NCBI GenBank assembly: GCA_022432975.1
Contig: CM039508.1
Span: forward strand, 43,717,646 to 43,781,645
DNA: 64,000 bases
Origin: Begonia masoniana
Lineage: Eukaryota > Streptophyta > Magnoliopsida > Cucurbitales > Begoniaceae
Reading direction: 5' to 3'
Within the stretch, counting starts at the first letter, position 1; the number at the start of each line of letters is the position of its first letter. The notes beneath the pieces are model-generated. The model saw only the letters and a program-made list of their open reading frames with translations, made no database searches and had not been told where the DNA came from. A program made the position numbers and the translations under genes. Positions 1 to 10,823 of the stretch are shown here, piece after piece.

Positions 1-1015
1 GGATTTAAATGATACTTTTGTTGTACCGTCTTTTAAACGGAATTTAATTTCCATTTCTGCATTGGACAAATCTGGTTATTCTTGTTCATTTAAAAATGGA
101 AAATTCAGTTTATCATTAAATTCAAATATAATGGGTTCTGGATTTTTATTTGTTTATGACAATCTATATATGATAGAAACCATAGCTTCATTTAATGAAA
201 CCTTGCATACTGATTCAAGAGGTACAAAACATAAATTAATTAATAATTATTCAGCTTTGTTATGGCACAAGCGTTTAGGTCACATATCTCAAAAGAGAAT
301 TGAAAAGCTTGTGTCAGACGAAATTTTGGACTCTTTTGATATGACTGACTTCAAGGTTTGTGTCAATTGTATTAAAGGGAAACAAACAAGTGTAAGGAGA
401 TTAGAACCTAACCGAGCTTCAAAAGTCCTTGAATTGATACATACAGATATTTGTGGACTTTTCCCTACAGTATCTTAGAATGGTCAACATTATTTCATAT
501 AATTCATTGATGATTACTCGCGTTATGACTACCTATATCTCATTCATGAGAAGTCTTAATCTTTGGATGTGTTTAAAACTTTTAAAGTTGAGGTGGAAAA
601 TTAGCTTGATAAAAGGATTTAGGTTGTCAGATCTGATCGTGGTGGTGAATACTATGGTCGGTATGACGGGTCAAGTGAACAACGTCCAGGACCATTTGCT
701 AAATACCCAGAGTAGTGTGGTATTGTTCCTCAGTATACCATGCCGAGTTCGCCCAACATGAATGGTGTTGCTGAAAGACGGAACAGAACGCTTAAGGACA
801 TGGTAAGGAGCATAATTGCTCATTCGACCTTACCAGAATCTCTCTGGGGTGAAGCACTAAAGACCGCAGCTTATATCCTTAACAGGGTACCTACTAAGGC
901 GACGGCTCACATAAGTGTTGGATGGGCCAAAAATTCGTTCTTAAACACTTACACGTGTGGGGGTGTCCAGCTGAGGCAAAGCCTTATATGCCCAATGAAA
1001 GAAACTGGACTCTAG
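1..1015 (+). pseudogene. copia GAG-pre-integrase and integrase, broken
   Basis: The first frame (62-478) carries the pre-integrase zinc-binding signature: WHKRLGHIS followed by CVNCIKGKQ, an H-H-C-C arrangement. It runs into the start of the integrase core at LIHTDICG, which holds the first catalytic Asp, and stops at TAG 476-478. The core continues in other frames with RSDRGGEYYG near 628-660 (second Asp) and [11 protein letters not shown] near 765-790 (catalytic Glu). All three acidic residues of the DDE triad are therefore still present, but on pieces separated by a stop and frame changes. The protein would have joined element cDNA to host DNA in the nucleus. No single product can be made from this copy. 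Confidence 0.9.
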
Positions 1016-1135
1016 GACTGTTAGTTGTTATTTTGTAAGGTATCATGAACGATCTAGGGGGTAAAATTTTATGATCCCACTATAAAGACATTCTTTGAAA
1101 CGGGAAATGCCCGATTTTTCGAGGATGTAGAGTTT

Positions 1136-2335
1136 GTGAGGGGAGATAAGGAAGACATTGTCTTTGAGGAGGAAGTTGTTCCTCTTCTTTTAGTTTCCCT
1201 TGACTTCGATCAAGTGGATAATGAAAAAGACAATGTTGAATCACTTCTTGAACCTCTTCAGGAAGTCATTCCTGAAGAACAAACTCAACAACCTCGAGAA
1301 AATATGTCATTACGGAAGTCCACTAGAGAGAGCAGGAGTACGATTTTGGATGATTACATCGTATTCCTACAAGAACATGAAGAACTTGGTGAGGTGGAAG
1401 ATGACCCTGTCACTTTCAATCAAGCCATTAAGAGTTCTGATTCTCAAAAGTGGACTGATGCCATGAATGAGGAGTTAAAGTCCATGAAGGACAATGACGT
1501 TTGGGATCTCGTCTCGTTACTTGCAGGTTTGAAACCCGTCGGTTGTAAATAGATTTTTAAATCCAAAAGGAATTCAAAAGGTAATATTGAGAGATTCAAA
1601 GCACATCTTGTTGCTAAGGATTTTACTCAAAGAGAAGGCATCGACTATAAGGAAACTTTCTTTCCGATATCTACGAAAGATTCCTTTAGAACTATAATGA
1701 CACAAATAGCTCATTTTGATTTAGAGTTACATCAGATGGATGTAAAGACGGCGTTTCTCAATGGCGACATTGATGAAAATATCTATATGGTGCAACCCGA
1801 GTTCTTTGATCCAGATAAAACAAAGGACTTAGTTTGCAAATTAAAGAAATCCATTTATGGGCTAAAACAAGCTTCCCGTCAATGATATTAAAAATTTCAT
1901 CAAGCAGTCACCTCATATGGTTTTGAGGCGAATAAAGTTGATGATTGTGTATACCACAAATTTAGTAAGAATGAAATGATGTTTCTGATTTTATATGTCG
2001 ATGGCATATTATTAGCATGCAATGATGTAGGCTTGTTGCACGACACCAAGAAATTTCTTTCAAAGAAATTTGAAATGAAAGATCTTGGTGACGCCTCTTT
2101 TCTATTAGGAATCCAAATATACCAAGATCGTTGTCAAGGTATACTTGAATTATCACAAAAAAGCTATATTGAGAAAGGTTTTAAAAAGATTTGGCATGCA
2201 AGAATGTAAACCATGAGATACCTCTATTACCAAAGGAGATAAAATAAATAAAAATCAATGCCCTTCAAGTGACTTTGAAGTCAAAGAAATGCAAAAGATT
2301 CTTTATGCCTCGGCGGTGGGAAACTTAATGTATGC
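1136..2335 (+). pseudogene. copia reverse transcriptase, broken, YVDD altered
   Basis: Copia RT is recognised from SQKWTDAMNEELKSMKDN (1441-1494), the K-RLV-AK-type region at about 1590-1620, MDVKTAFLNGDIDENIYM (1736-1789), IYGLKQASRQ (1855-1884) and LYVDGILLACND (1991-2026). The family active site is YVDD. Here the second catalytic Asp reads Gly (codon ggc), which should abolish polymerisation even if the frame were whole. The domain is split by stops at 1550, 1883 and 2207. It follows the integrase piece directly, as in other copia elements. Confidence 0.9.
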
Positions 2336-2978
2336 TTAAGTATGTACGCGTCCAGATATTGCGTACATAGTTGGCATGTTGGATAAATACTTGAGCAATC
2401 CTAGATTGGATCATCGGAAGGCTGTAAAAAGGGTACTCAGATACTTACAGAAAACCAAATAGTACTCGCTCACATACAAGAAATCAGATCAGCTCGAGAT
2501 CATTGGGTATATTGACTCTGATTTTGTTGAATGTCAAGATGACTTGAAGTCAACGTTAGGCTATATTTTTTCTTTAGCTGGAGGAGCTATCTCCTGGAAG
2601 AGTGCCAAACAGAAACTTACAACCTATTCTACTATGGCAGCTGCGTTTATAGCATGTTATGAGGCATCTAATCAGGCATTATGGTTGCGTAACTTTGTCA
2701 CAGGATTGCGAATCTCGAATGGTATTGAAAGACCACTTTGCATTTTATATGACAATCAGTCAGCTGTGATGTTCTTAAACAACAACAGAAGCTTCTTAAA
2801 GTCTAAGTTTGTAGACATCAAGTTTCTTATTGTGAAGAAAAGAGTTCAGAGTGGTTAAATATATATAGATCACATTGGAACAGACTTCATGATTGCGGAT
2901 CCGATAACGAAGGGATTACAACCCAAGGTCTTTCACAAGCATATTGCTCATATGGGGGTTATCTCTTGGAGATATTAA
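2336..2978 (+). pseudogene. copia RNase H, broken
   Basis: The domain starts near 2340 (region around the conserved RPDI motif) and includes KSTLGYIFSLAGGAISWKS (2547-2603), a DNQSAVMFLNNN segment and the terminal ADPITKGLQPKVFHKHI (2896-2946), ending at TAA 2976-2978. Copia RNase H normally reads STxEAE after the SWKS block. This copy reads STMAAAF, so the acidic residues there are replaced by Ala. It is interrupted by a stop at 2856-2858. It would have removed RNA from the RNA-DNA hybrid during cDNA synthesis. Confidence 0.88.
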
Positions 2979-3241
2979 GGTTTAGTGAGAGTCTGTATTT
3001 TTTTATGTGATTCTATTCTATAGATATTTGTAATGAATATTTTGGTTACTGCAGTATTCATTTTATGAGGTATTCATTTAATTCACTATGGCATTTGAGT
3101 TTTAATGATCTCAATAAAGTTTTGGTTGGACCAGTTGAAAATAGGCATGTTATGTAACGACCCCATTTCCCAGTAAGATATTGTTTGCTCTGGGGATTGG
3201 GCCGTAACCCAATATCCTCCCCTCACGGCTTTGTTTGGCGA

Positions 3242-3318
3242 GAATTTCCCGGAAGGTCACCCAACCTGGAATTGCTCATGCCGAAGCACTTTTACATTCG
3301 GAGTTCTTATGGGATCCG
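3242..3318 (-). promoter_or_regulatory. 5S rRNA-like Pol III promoter in Cassandra LTR
   Basis: Read on the minus strand, this block resembles plant 5S rRNA from the ggatcccat start through agaactccgaa and gggtgacc. It covers the region that carries the internal Pol III control elements (box A, IE, box C) of 5S genes. A second copy lies in the other LTR at about 3692-3773. It is not a 5S gene: only part of the RNA is represented and it has diverged. Confidence 0.82.
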
Positions 3319-3535
3319 TTGCCAATTGTGCTCCAAAACGCATCTTACTATATTGGGAGGGTCTCTTTACATATGTTTCATTTCCACTTACTTCCCCAAG
3401 CGATGTGAGATTGTGACGAACCCCTTTTTACGACCCAGAATTTGCCTATACTCGAGTCCTGGATTCGTCTACACTCGGCTTAGGTCCCGAGGTTTGCCCC
3501 AGTCGTACTCATACGTGCACATTTGGGTTATCACA

Positions 3536-3607
3536 ATCACTCCCCCTCGGGGGCCCAAACGTCCTCGTTGGCCACATTTTCGGTTGGGTACAGGCTTTGA
3601 TACCATT
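3536..3607 (-). other. Cassandra internal domain: primer site and purine tract
   Basis: These 72 bp lie between the two LTRs. On the minus strand they begin with TGGTATCAAAGCC, a match with one change to the methionine initiator tRNA primer-binding site (TGGTATCAGAGC). They end with a GC-rich purine tract just before the next LTR. No reading frame is present. Confidence 0.85.
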
Positions 3608-4270
3608 TGTAACGACCCCGTTTCCCAGCAAGATATTGTCCGCTCTAGGGATTGGGCAGTAGCACAATATCCTCCCCTCACGGCTTTGTTTGGCGAGAAC
3701 TTCCCTGAAGGTCACCTAACCTGGGATTGCCCTCGCCAAAGCACTTTTAACTTTGGAGTTCTTATGGGATCCGTTGCCAATCGTGCTCCAAAACGCGTCT
3801 TACTATCTTGGGAGGGATCTCTTACATATGTTTCATTTCCATGTACTTCCCCAAGCGATGTGGGATTGTGACAACCCCTTCTTTACGACCCGGAATTCAC
3901 CTATACTCGAGTCCGGGATTCGCCTACACTCGGCTTAGGTCCCGAGGTTTGCCCCGCAACCCGAGGTTTGCCCCGCAGTCGTACACATACGTTCACATTC
4001 GGGTCATCACATGTTAAATCATATTACATGTAATTTCCATGCTACACATCCATATTTGATCTGTGTCATTTGGTTATGTTGGTGTTTGTGATCATTGATA
4101 GGTTTAGTTACGATAAATGTGACGAAAGCCGCTTTGGTCCTGCATTTGATATAATTGATGGACGAGATTGTTTGAGTATACTCTGTTTAGATGATAACAA
4201 AATTTGATATCATAAGGATAAGGTTATAATATGTAATTGATTAGTTTATAATTTGATCCAAGTGGAAGAT

Positions 4271-4781
4271 TGTTAGAATTATGAGGATTTATAATTCTAT
4301 TTGGATCTAAAGTGTTAAACTATAAATTATACATTATGTTATCATCAGGTTTATATCCATATTAAAGTGATTTAATATAGTTTTAATGGACTTTAGAGTA
4401 TATTAAATATAATATGGTTATATTATAACGTGTAAAGACACCAGGGGTAATTTACCAATTTGTGATGAGCAAACTGGTAAATTACCCAATTAGGTTTAAT
4501 ATAGGGTTATGATCCCCAATTCACAATTGAACTCTTTGCCTCTTAGAACCTCCATAATTCTAGAGAGACATTAGAGAGGTCGATTATCGAATCGAAAGAT
4601 CTACGTACCCGATCTACATTATTTTGCATTCAAACAATGGATCCGGGTATGTCCTTCTTGCTTTAACAATTTACTTGTAGAATTTCTAATGTATTGATTC
4701 AGGAACTGGGCTCTCGCTCTTTTCAGTTTTGGAATTTATTTTAGATTCAATTAGTTTGGTTATATTTAATTGAATCCAACA
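4271..4781 (+). repeat. 3' LTR of the first copia element
   Basis: This 511-bp block begins TGTTAGAATTATG right after the purine tract aagtggaaga and ends gaatccaaca, giving TG...CA borders. The matching 5' LTR lies outside the window. The sequence after it joins a gene piece in phase with the uninterrupted copy at 17999, which supports this right border. Confidence 0.88.
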
Positions 4782-5480
4782 CTATGTTCTATGCTACTCA
4801 AAAAAGGGAATTTCCTTACGCTTTTCAGTTATTCAGAGGTGTGCTTGAATATAGCATCATTTCCTAAACAGTATTTGCAGTAGAAAGCTCTAAATTTGGT
4901 TACTTTCTTATATCTCTGCATTGTATCAAGTTAGCTGGTGTCCGATTGGGAAGTTCACATTTGATTCAGAATCATGTTTCCTGGTTCAGATGCGTCTTCT
5001 AATTTATTGATCTTACAGGTCCATCATTTTATTTCTTAAGTCGTAATGTTATGGAGTTCTGCATCCTTGGTACAGAAAATCTGCCGACGACACTGTTGAT
5101 GTACTTCTCAAACATGCCATCCGCTCATTCAAGCTACTTTCCTACCATTTTCTGCAACTCTTGCCAGTTCAACAAGACAGTGATAAATGACAACTTACTC
5201 TAAGCTGTCTCCCATAAGCCCCCAAAAAAAAAAGCTCCGTTACCTTTTCTCCTCTGATTTTGATCACATAATGTAGAGAGATGTTGGATCAACGGCTAGG
5301 AAATGTTGTGCCTGGCGGGTGGTGCTTGGGGGATCCTAGAAATGGTACGTGCCTAGTTTGGGGAGATGCAGATGTTCTGAGGCCGGGTTTGGGAGCAAGG
5401 ATACTTGAAAGTTGAGTAATTGGATTGCTGTCAAATGCTACATTTAGATCATCTCAATACAGAGTCGAATGATTTGTACA
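4782..5480 (+). pseudogene. piece of an unidentified spliced gene, copy A
   Basis: The same sequence occurs at 17812-18300, at 20013-20500 and, for its right part, at 44071-44516. In those copies a short exon-like stretch reads KPVIVDPGLYLLERSAM (20150-20200), preceded by a pyrimidine-rich tract ending ag. Copy A lacks that left part because the first copia element inserted at 4781. What remains here includes VDVLLKHAIRSFKLLSYHF (about 5087-5143) and a GNGTCLVWGDADVL stretch near 5342-5383, with stops between them. I do not recognise the family. It may be a transduced or duplicated fragment of a host gene rather than a working locus. Confidence 0.5.
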
Positions 5481-6179
5481 TAAGATGTTTAGAGAAGGAT
5501 TATCAGAAGGAAGAAATGCCACTGAATAAACTAACAGTTGAACTTAGTGCTCATACGTAATGTTTATTGGTTAAGTGTTTGAATTTTTTAAGTTTATCAT
5601 CTTGAAGTTGTGTCATAAAAGGGTCCTTGCGGTTTGGTAAACTTGACAGCCATTTCTTTTCAAATAAGATGGGTTAGCGTAAAAGGGGTGAGAACTTTGA
5701 AAGGCTTTGCAACTATTCCAAACTTTCCTTTGTAATTTGTAATAAATTTATCATGTTCTCACTAATTGGTTTGAGATAAACCTAAAAGCTTTGTATTGGT
5801 CAACTTTGCATTTTTATTGATTGTGATTATTCCAAACAAAAAAGCTAACAATATTTTCAATATCTTCTTTCAATGATGTGACGAATGTATCTCTTTTTCA
5901 TAGAACTTCTGGGTTCACATAGAACTTCTGGGTTCAGCACTCCAGCATTCACTTCGGATGAATTATTAACAAAACAATTTGAAAATTAATTAAAGCCTTA
6001 ACTAAACAATTTGAATTCAAATTTGTTTCCTAATTCAGTTAAGTGAGAGCGGACATACACTTTTGAAAACTAATAACTCGTTAAACTATTAATTGAACTA
6101 AGAGATTAAAATTGTTGCTAATAAAATTTTCAACAAAATTTTATCTCCTAAAATTTAGGGATTAAGTAGTTCAATCATT
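5481..6179. other. AT-rich non-coding stretch
   Basis: No reading frame, RNA gene or element border was recognised here. It is AT-rich and nearly the same as 44517-45194, so it belongs to the duplicated segment. Copy A carries a short direct repeat around 5900-5935 (agaacttctgggttcacat) that is shortened in copy B. Confidence 0.6.
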
Positions 6180-7178
6180 ATGACAACGAGAAGTGGAATT
6201 AATTATAACATTAATTATGAACAAAACCGACCCACATCCTACTGAGATTCTTATGATTATGATCATAACCGAACTACATCCTATTGAGATTCCTATGATT
6301 ATGATCATAACCGGACCACATCCTACCGAGATCCCTATGATTATGAGTATCAACAAAGATATATGAAGTTTTCCATCCCTATTTTTAGAGGTTCTAGTGA
6401 TAGGGAAGAAATTTATTATTGGTTGGAAAAGTTCGAAACTTATTTTGCTTATAGTGATTATTTAGAAAGGTTCATGATTGAACTAGCCACTAGAAAATAC
6501 GAAGATCGTCCTAGTTATTGTTGGGACAACCTCTTGGCAATAAGGAAAAAAGATGGTGAAGATAAGATTTCTACTTGCAAAATGTTTAAGGAAGTAATAA
6601 AAAGGAAGTTTGATCCAAGTAGCTTCCAACAAAAGTCAAGCCCTCGGTATCCTTCTAGAAGACCAAACCCACCCGAACCAACACCTTATTTAGAACCAAA
6701 ACATGAGGAGTTTGTGCGGGAGGTTCCTTAAAAAATAGTTGAAAAAAATACTTTAGGAGAAAACACTTCTAGACCGAGAGCTAGGGACATTACGTGTTTA
6801 AATTGTTTTGGTTTTGGACACCTAACATCTATAGATACAAGTAAACCTGCAATGAACTTTTATAATCAAGGTAATCAACTAACCAAAATAAATAGCCAAA
6901 TATTTGAAGAAACTTTAATTGAGAAAGAGGATGACTCGCTTGTGGAAGAAATCATCTATCCCGAGGGGGAAGGCCCATTACTTGAAATGGAACAAGTGAT
7001 GGAAGAAGGAATTATCATGGAATGTGACTCTTATGAACAAAAGGTAGAATCCAAACTATAGGACTCCATAATTTTTGAAGCTAATGAGGTTACCATTTCG
7101 AATGATCTGTTAGATGTTAGTCCAAAAGAGGAGCACCTTTATGCAACATATGCATATGTTCAAATTCCCCAAATCTAA
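6180..7178 (+). pseudogene. Ty3/gypsy-like gag, broken, copy A
   Basis: An ATG at 6180 opens MTTRSGINYNINYEQ, the style of start seen in plant gypsy gag. Repeats of YDYDHNRTTSYRD type follow, then the capsid-like region FSIPIFRGSSDREEIYYWLE (6369-6428), where copy B keeps the FWWDNLL core. A CxxCxxxxH zinc-knuckle remnant lies at 6799-6825. Its final Cys reads Asp here, while copy B keeps the full CX2CX4HX4C. In-frame stops occur in the first repeats (CGA to TGA at 6285-6287), at 6729 and at 7059. Gag would package element RNA. No protease or polymerase follows, so the parent was probably non-autonomous. Confidence 0.75.
6226..6350 (+). repeat. 42-bp repeat in gag, short allele (about 3 units)
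   Basis: About three imperfect copies of a 42-bp unit (14 residues, about YDYDHNRTTSYRDS) lie in frame near the gag start. The duplicate locus at 45240-46400 has about 27 units, so this is the unexpanded form. Confidence 0.85.
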
Positions 7179-7189
7179 CAAGAGAAATT

Positions 7190-8485
7190 TTCTAGTTGTT
7201 AAAAACTACCTTGACCCTTTCTTGATCCAATTAGAGAGTAGTACCTTTGTTTTAGAAAGAAAAATTTTTCCCATTCTTGCCTGATCGGATAAGAAGGAAA
7301 AGAGTCTTTTGAGAGTCTTAAAGCATCCAAACCCTTTTAGACCAAATGTAAAGGATGAAGTGTCTGGAAAAAATTTGAGTGATATATCACCTAGGCTTGT
7401 GCCTCAAGACAAATTGATTGAATGGTTGTTTAGAATAGGTTGGGATAAAGGTCATGATATTTTATTTTCTAACCTTTCTTGTTGGCATAACATTTGTGAG
7501 CATGTTAATCTTTACTCCTTATTTAAAAATAGCATGTCATCTTATGACTTTTCGAATTGCCTTAGAAATAAAATTGTTGGAAATAATATAGTTTATTTTT
7601 TTGTTCAATATAACTTGTTTTGGAATGAATAGTTTTGGTATAGCATTGAAGATTCCTCATATTATCCATAATAGTTTGATGAACCTCATGGATTTGAAAA
7701 TTTTTTGTATTATTATTTCATGGCTTTATTCTAATTATTTCTATATTATTCTATTCTTGAGTGGATTGAAATTATTTGGTGAAGACTGAAGATAGCTTGT
7801 AGGATTCAAAGTCACTTATGTGAGTAGAAGAAAATTTGGGAGTAGAATTAAGCATGGACCTTGTTTAGTGCCTTTCTTAAAAGAAAAAGAAAACTTGATA
7901 TGCTGTTTTTATACTTGTATTGAACAATTAAGTTTTTTTAAAGGTTATAGCATGCCAATTAAATCGAACACTACTGAACTTGGATCTAATTGTATTGTGG
8001 TTGAATTTAAAGCTATATTTGAACATATGCATGAGCCTACCCTTTTAGAAATAAAAATTGAAAAGGGTTGTGCAAATTACAAACTTTATTTTATGGGTAA
8101 AAATGTTTCTTCAAATTATTTGATTACTTGGTTACTTAGAATTGGTTAGAGAAAGCATTGTTTGAATAATGGTATTATTTCATTTCCATGGCACTATGTT
8201 TTTAACAATTCCATCCCTTATCTTGCCAATTTTCCTTATTTGGCTTCATATCAATTTGTTTCATCTCTTGGTTTCATTTGTCTTGCATTATTTGAGTATA
8301 ATGTTAATTATTATTTGGCTATGCATGATTATGAAATAATTAAGAGAACTAAGGAGAAGAATTTTATTGTTATTACCAAATTTAGAGAATTATTGATTCT
8401 TGATGCCCTTGCTTATTGGGAAATTTGTTGCTTTTCTTTTGAATCTTGGATCAAAACCATATCCCATCATAAGTTTGAAATTTAA
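7190..8485 (+). pseudogene. unknown ORF region, broken, copy A
   Basis: This corresponds base for base to the 359-codon open frame at 50042-51121, but stops and small indels cut it into three to four pieces (7309-7632, 7601-7789, 7820-8149, 8162-8485). Recognisable shared stretches include DISPRLVPQDKLIEWLFRIG and HYVFNNSIPYLANFPYLASY. The protein is rich in Leu, Ile, Phe, Asn and Tyr, with Cys in the middle. No RT, integrase or RNase H motif is visible. It occupies the place where a gypsy element would carry pol. Function unknown. Confidence 0.55.
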
Positions 8486-8543
8486 TTCCATAAGTATGCA
8501 CCTTGTTCTCAATTTGGAAAATATTTTCTTATGAAAACTAATT

Positions 8544-8860
8544 TTGTTGAAGTTTATAGCCATTGATTGTAGAACTAAACATGAAAGAGAAATGCCAAAC
8601 AAATTCAATCATGGTGTAATGAAAGGGTTGCCAATGAGAACCATCCATCGTCCTCGACCAAATCCATGGCCAAAAACTTTTGCAAACGGTTGTTTACATT
8701 TTGCAGGGATCAATGATCCGGTCCACCTTTCGGTAACCTATCCTTTTGATGCCAGAAAGTTAGAATGGGTACAAGGAGACACCCTTCTAGATTTGAGGAC
8801 AAATCATTTCCCATCCGGAGAGGATGATATGCCCTGAATGCCCATAACACGTTCACAAGG
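8544..8860 (+). pseudogene. gypsy-like pol C-terminal tail, copy A
   Basis: The reading EWVQGDTLLDLRTNHFPSGE, followed (past a TGA at 8836-8838 in this copy) by a PITRSQ-type tail, resembles the end of many plant Ty3/gypsy polyproteins (DLRxNPFQEGGxD...PxTRxRAK). Copy B keeps PQMPITRSQ open. This supports a gypsy origin for the 6180-8860 block although RT and integrase are missing. Confidence 0.6.
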
Positions 8861-9048
8861 TATGTCTCACAATCTTACTAGCCTTTTTCCTAATTATTGC
8901 TCTCTTTTTGCAGGTGATGAACTAATGGATCGTTTGGAATGAGAGCCGACCCCGCAAGACATTAATAAACTCACCAACTTGTTGACATGGAGCATAGGAG
9001 AAGAAGTTTCCCAAACTTCATTGAGCATAGGAATAGCAGAAGAGGGAA

Positions 9049-10173
9049 TTTGTCTTCCCTTTTATAACTCTATGTAATCCATTACCTCCATTGGGTTTTA
9101 GGCAAACTTTGGGTCTATTCAACTTGTATTTTATTATCTTATCATGCATTAGAGGGTGCTAAGGGGTTGTTGGCCTCAAAGGCAAAACAACCTTAATTAT
9201 TGGACTTTCCAAAAACGGCCATCAATCTGACCTCCGAGGCATAATTAGCAAAATCGACAACCTTGCCAACCTTATTACAAAAAGTGACTTTCATGAAGAT
9301 TGTAGCCAACACGTTGAGCTTTTTAGAATGGACTGGATCATGAAATGTGGGAGTCATGTGCTTTGTCGACCGGATCCATTACCGAGAGCTCGTAATGGGC
9401 TTACTTGAGCGCACGCCTCAAACATAAAGCCCATTCCTTGAGGCCGTTCTTTCAAAAGGAAGCACGCCCTTTTTCCATTTGAAATCATTCCTGAAAACTC
9501 ACGCTACTCCCCATAAGGTTCAACACAACTTACCATACAAGGAGCCATCTCCATGGTCAAGATGAAAGTGCACACTTATATGGACAGATGGATCAAGACT
9601 GAACGATCTTTTCCTATTTCATTGTGCCAACTAAGCCCTTAGTTGCCCGAGCATATTTAAGCATAATTTTCAGACATTGTAATCAGCTTTTGATGATAAT
9701 TTAAGGTATTTTCAGAACCTCTCGTGCCTTGGAGTTTTTGTCTCAAAGGTAATTGCCTGGTCATTTTGTTTCCCAAAAGAGTGCACCTCCTATTGTCTTC
9801 TAAGCCCAAGGTTGCTTAGAAGCTCTTATTCTAATCTTTTCTGCATCTTGTCTAAGATCTTAGACAAGGGAGAAAGTGAGCCAAACTGATCTTGTGTTGT
9901 TGTTATCTTCCTCAGAAGGTTGCATCACCCAGAAGCACCAAAAGTTGCTTTTCGGGCCGATTACGGATCCCCTTGCATAACTTCCGTGTTTATTATTATT
10001 TTTCTTTGAAATTTGCAGGAATAACTCTCAATACATAATATTTGAAATCATCTAAATTTCATATTATTTGGATCATAATTTATTGAGTTATTGCATATTA
10101 CTTGAGGGTGTTCTCGGATTGAGCCGAGAACACCAATATCAAAATTGTCATTGCATTAATCTTCGGTTTTGCA
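9049..10173 (+). repeat. probable LTR of the gypsy-like element, copy A
   Basis: A purine-rich run (agcagaagagggaat) precedes TGTCTTCCC at 9049. About 1.1 kb later, cggttttgca (ending 10173) is followed within 10 bases by cgtatcagagcc, a methionine tRNA-type primer site. That order (purine tract, block, primer site) is what an LTR between two internal regions would give. No second copy in the same segment confirms the borders, so they are tentative. There is no open reading frame of note. The counterpart is at about 54703-55847. Confidence 0.45.
10108..10133 (+). other. short perfect hairpin near LTR end
   Basis: GTGTTCTCGG and CCGAGAACAC form a 10-bp stem with a 6-base loop about 50 bp before the primer-site-like sequence. 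Copy B (55777-55803) keeps it with one change. It may affect the element transcript end; this is an inference. Confidence 0.5.
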
Positions 10174-10182
10174 ACCCTATTT

Positions 10183-10195
10183 CGTATCAGAGCCT
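10183..10195 (+). other. primer-binding-site-like sequence
   Basis: CGTATCAGAGCC differs by one base from TGGTATCAGAGCC, the complement of the initiator tRNA-Met 3' end. It sits just after the probable LTR. Copy B reads cgtatcaaagcc. Confidence 0.55.
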
Positions 10196-10640
10196 AATGT
10201 ACAAGACATGAAGAAATCATTTCACTTGTTAACACAGGAGCAATCCCTTGACCGAACCAAGCTTGAAGAAGGAATTAATGTGGGAACAAATTAATGTAAT
10301 CTTTATTTTAGTTTATTTTTCTTTTAGACATTTTTAATTAGTTTTAGTTTGTATGCCATGTGATGGCTGAACATGCAGAGTGAGAGGTGTTTTGTGGAAG
10401 AATGACCACCTAATAGTGACCTTTGAAGAGAGAGAAGATTTTGCCAAAATTGGAAATACAGTCTTATACTCGGCCTTGTACATAATCGAGTACTTCCCCT
10501 CTCAACTAGTTGGTTTGCTAGTTGCTTAAACCTTAATTTTGTAAAAATCACATGATATTTATATCATCCTTAAGTCCTCTTTGGAGGCATTGAATATTAA
10601 TTGTAGCAACTATTTCAAACTTGGTGTTAACTCACGAGAA
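10196..10640. other. non-coding stretch before the MuDR repeats
   Basis: No gene was recognised. The left part may be the 5' leader following the primer site. The rest is AT-rich and matches 55861-55923 joined to 58542-58940 in segment B, where an LTR-type element (55924-58541) separates the halves. The join gives the empty insertion site for that element. Confidence 0.55.
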
Positions 10641-10823
10641 TCGTCTTTCTTCCTAGGTGGGTGATATCCGTGAGTTTGGTGTGTGTCTGTCTTGTGATTT
10701 CCATCTATTGAGAGCCAAGGTAGTTGTTACCATACTGCAATCTTCCTCCTTTTTTTTTTTGGTGTGGAGTCTCATAACAAAATTGTAGACAAACTCTCAT
10801 CATTTCCATTATTAGAGATCTTC
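10641..10823 (-). repeat. partial MuDR-type repeat unit left of Cassandra
   Basis: From cttcctaggtgggtgatat to gagatcttc this repeats the right-hand part of the 0.85-kb units found at 12964-16200, including the T-run followed by gtggagtctcata. It shows that the Cassandra at 10824 inserted between two parts of a tandem unit. Confidence 0.7.

Larger units (their letters stand above)
3153..4011 (-). mobile_element. Cassandra TRIM retrotransposon
   Basis: On the minus strand there are two LTRs of about 0.4 kb (3608-4011 and 3153-3535) starting TGTGATGACCC/TGTGATAACCC and ending GGTCGTTACA. They flank only 72 bp (3536-3607), which contains a primer-binding site, TGGTATCAAAGCC, and a GC-rich purine tract. 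There is no coding sequence, which is the TRIM layout. Each LTR contains a 5S rRNA-like block, the hallmark of Cassandra. A perfect 5-bp TSD, tgtta, lies at 3148-3152 and 4012-4016, inside the 3' untranslated region of the flanking copia. Movement would need proteins from another element. Confidence 0.93.
1..4781 (+). mobile_element. Ty1/copia retrotransposon, 3' part, decayed
   Basis: The left end lies outside the window. What remains, in order, is GAG-pre-integrase, integrase, reverse transcriptase, RNase H, a long 3' untranslated stretch, a purine-rich tract (aagtggaaga, 4260-4269) and one LTR (4271-4781, TG...CA). The domain order integrase before RT is the copia order. The coding part is broken by several stops and frame changes, so the copy is dead. 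A Cassandra element (3153-4011, TSD tgtta) splits the 3' untranslated part. The right border falls inside a gene piece: the bases after 4781 continue a sequence found uninterrupted at 17999-18140. The 5' LTR and left TSD cannot be seen. Confidence 0.93.

Noticed and set aside
3185..3871. 228-codon ORF and similar frames at 10899-11354, 11382-11747, 12121-12531, 59201-59584 and 60184-60540
   Set aside because: They run through Cassandra LTRs and recur only because the LTRs repeat; they cross LTR and primer-site borders.
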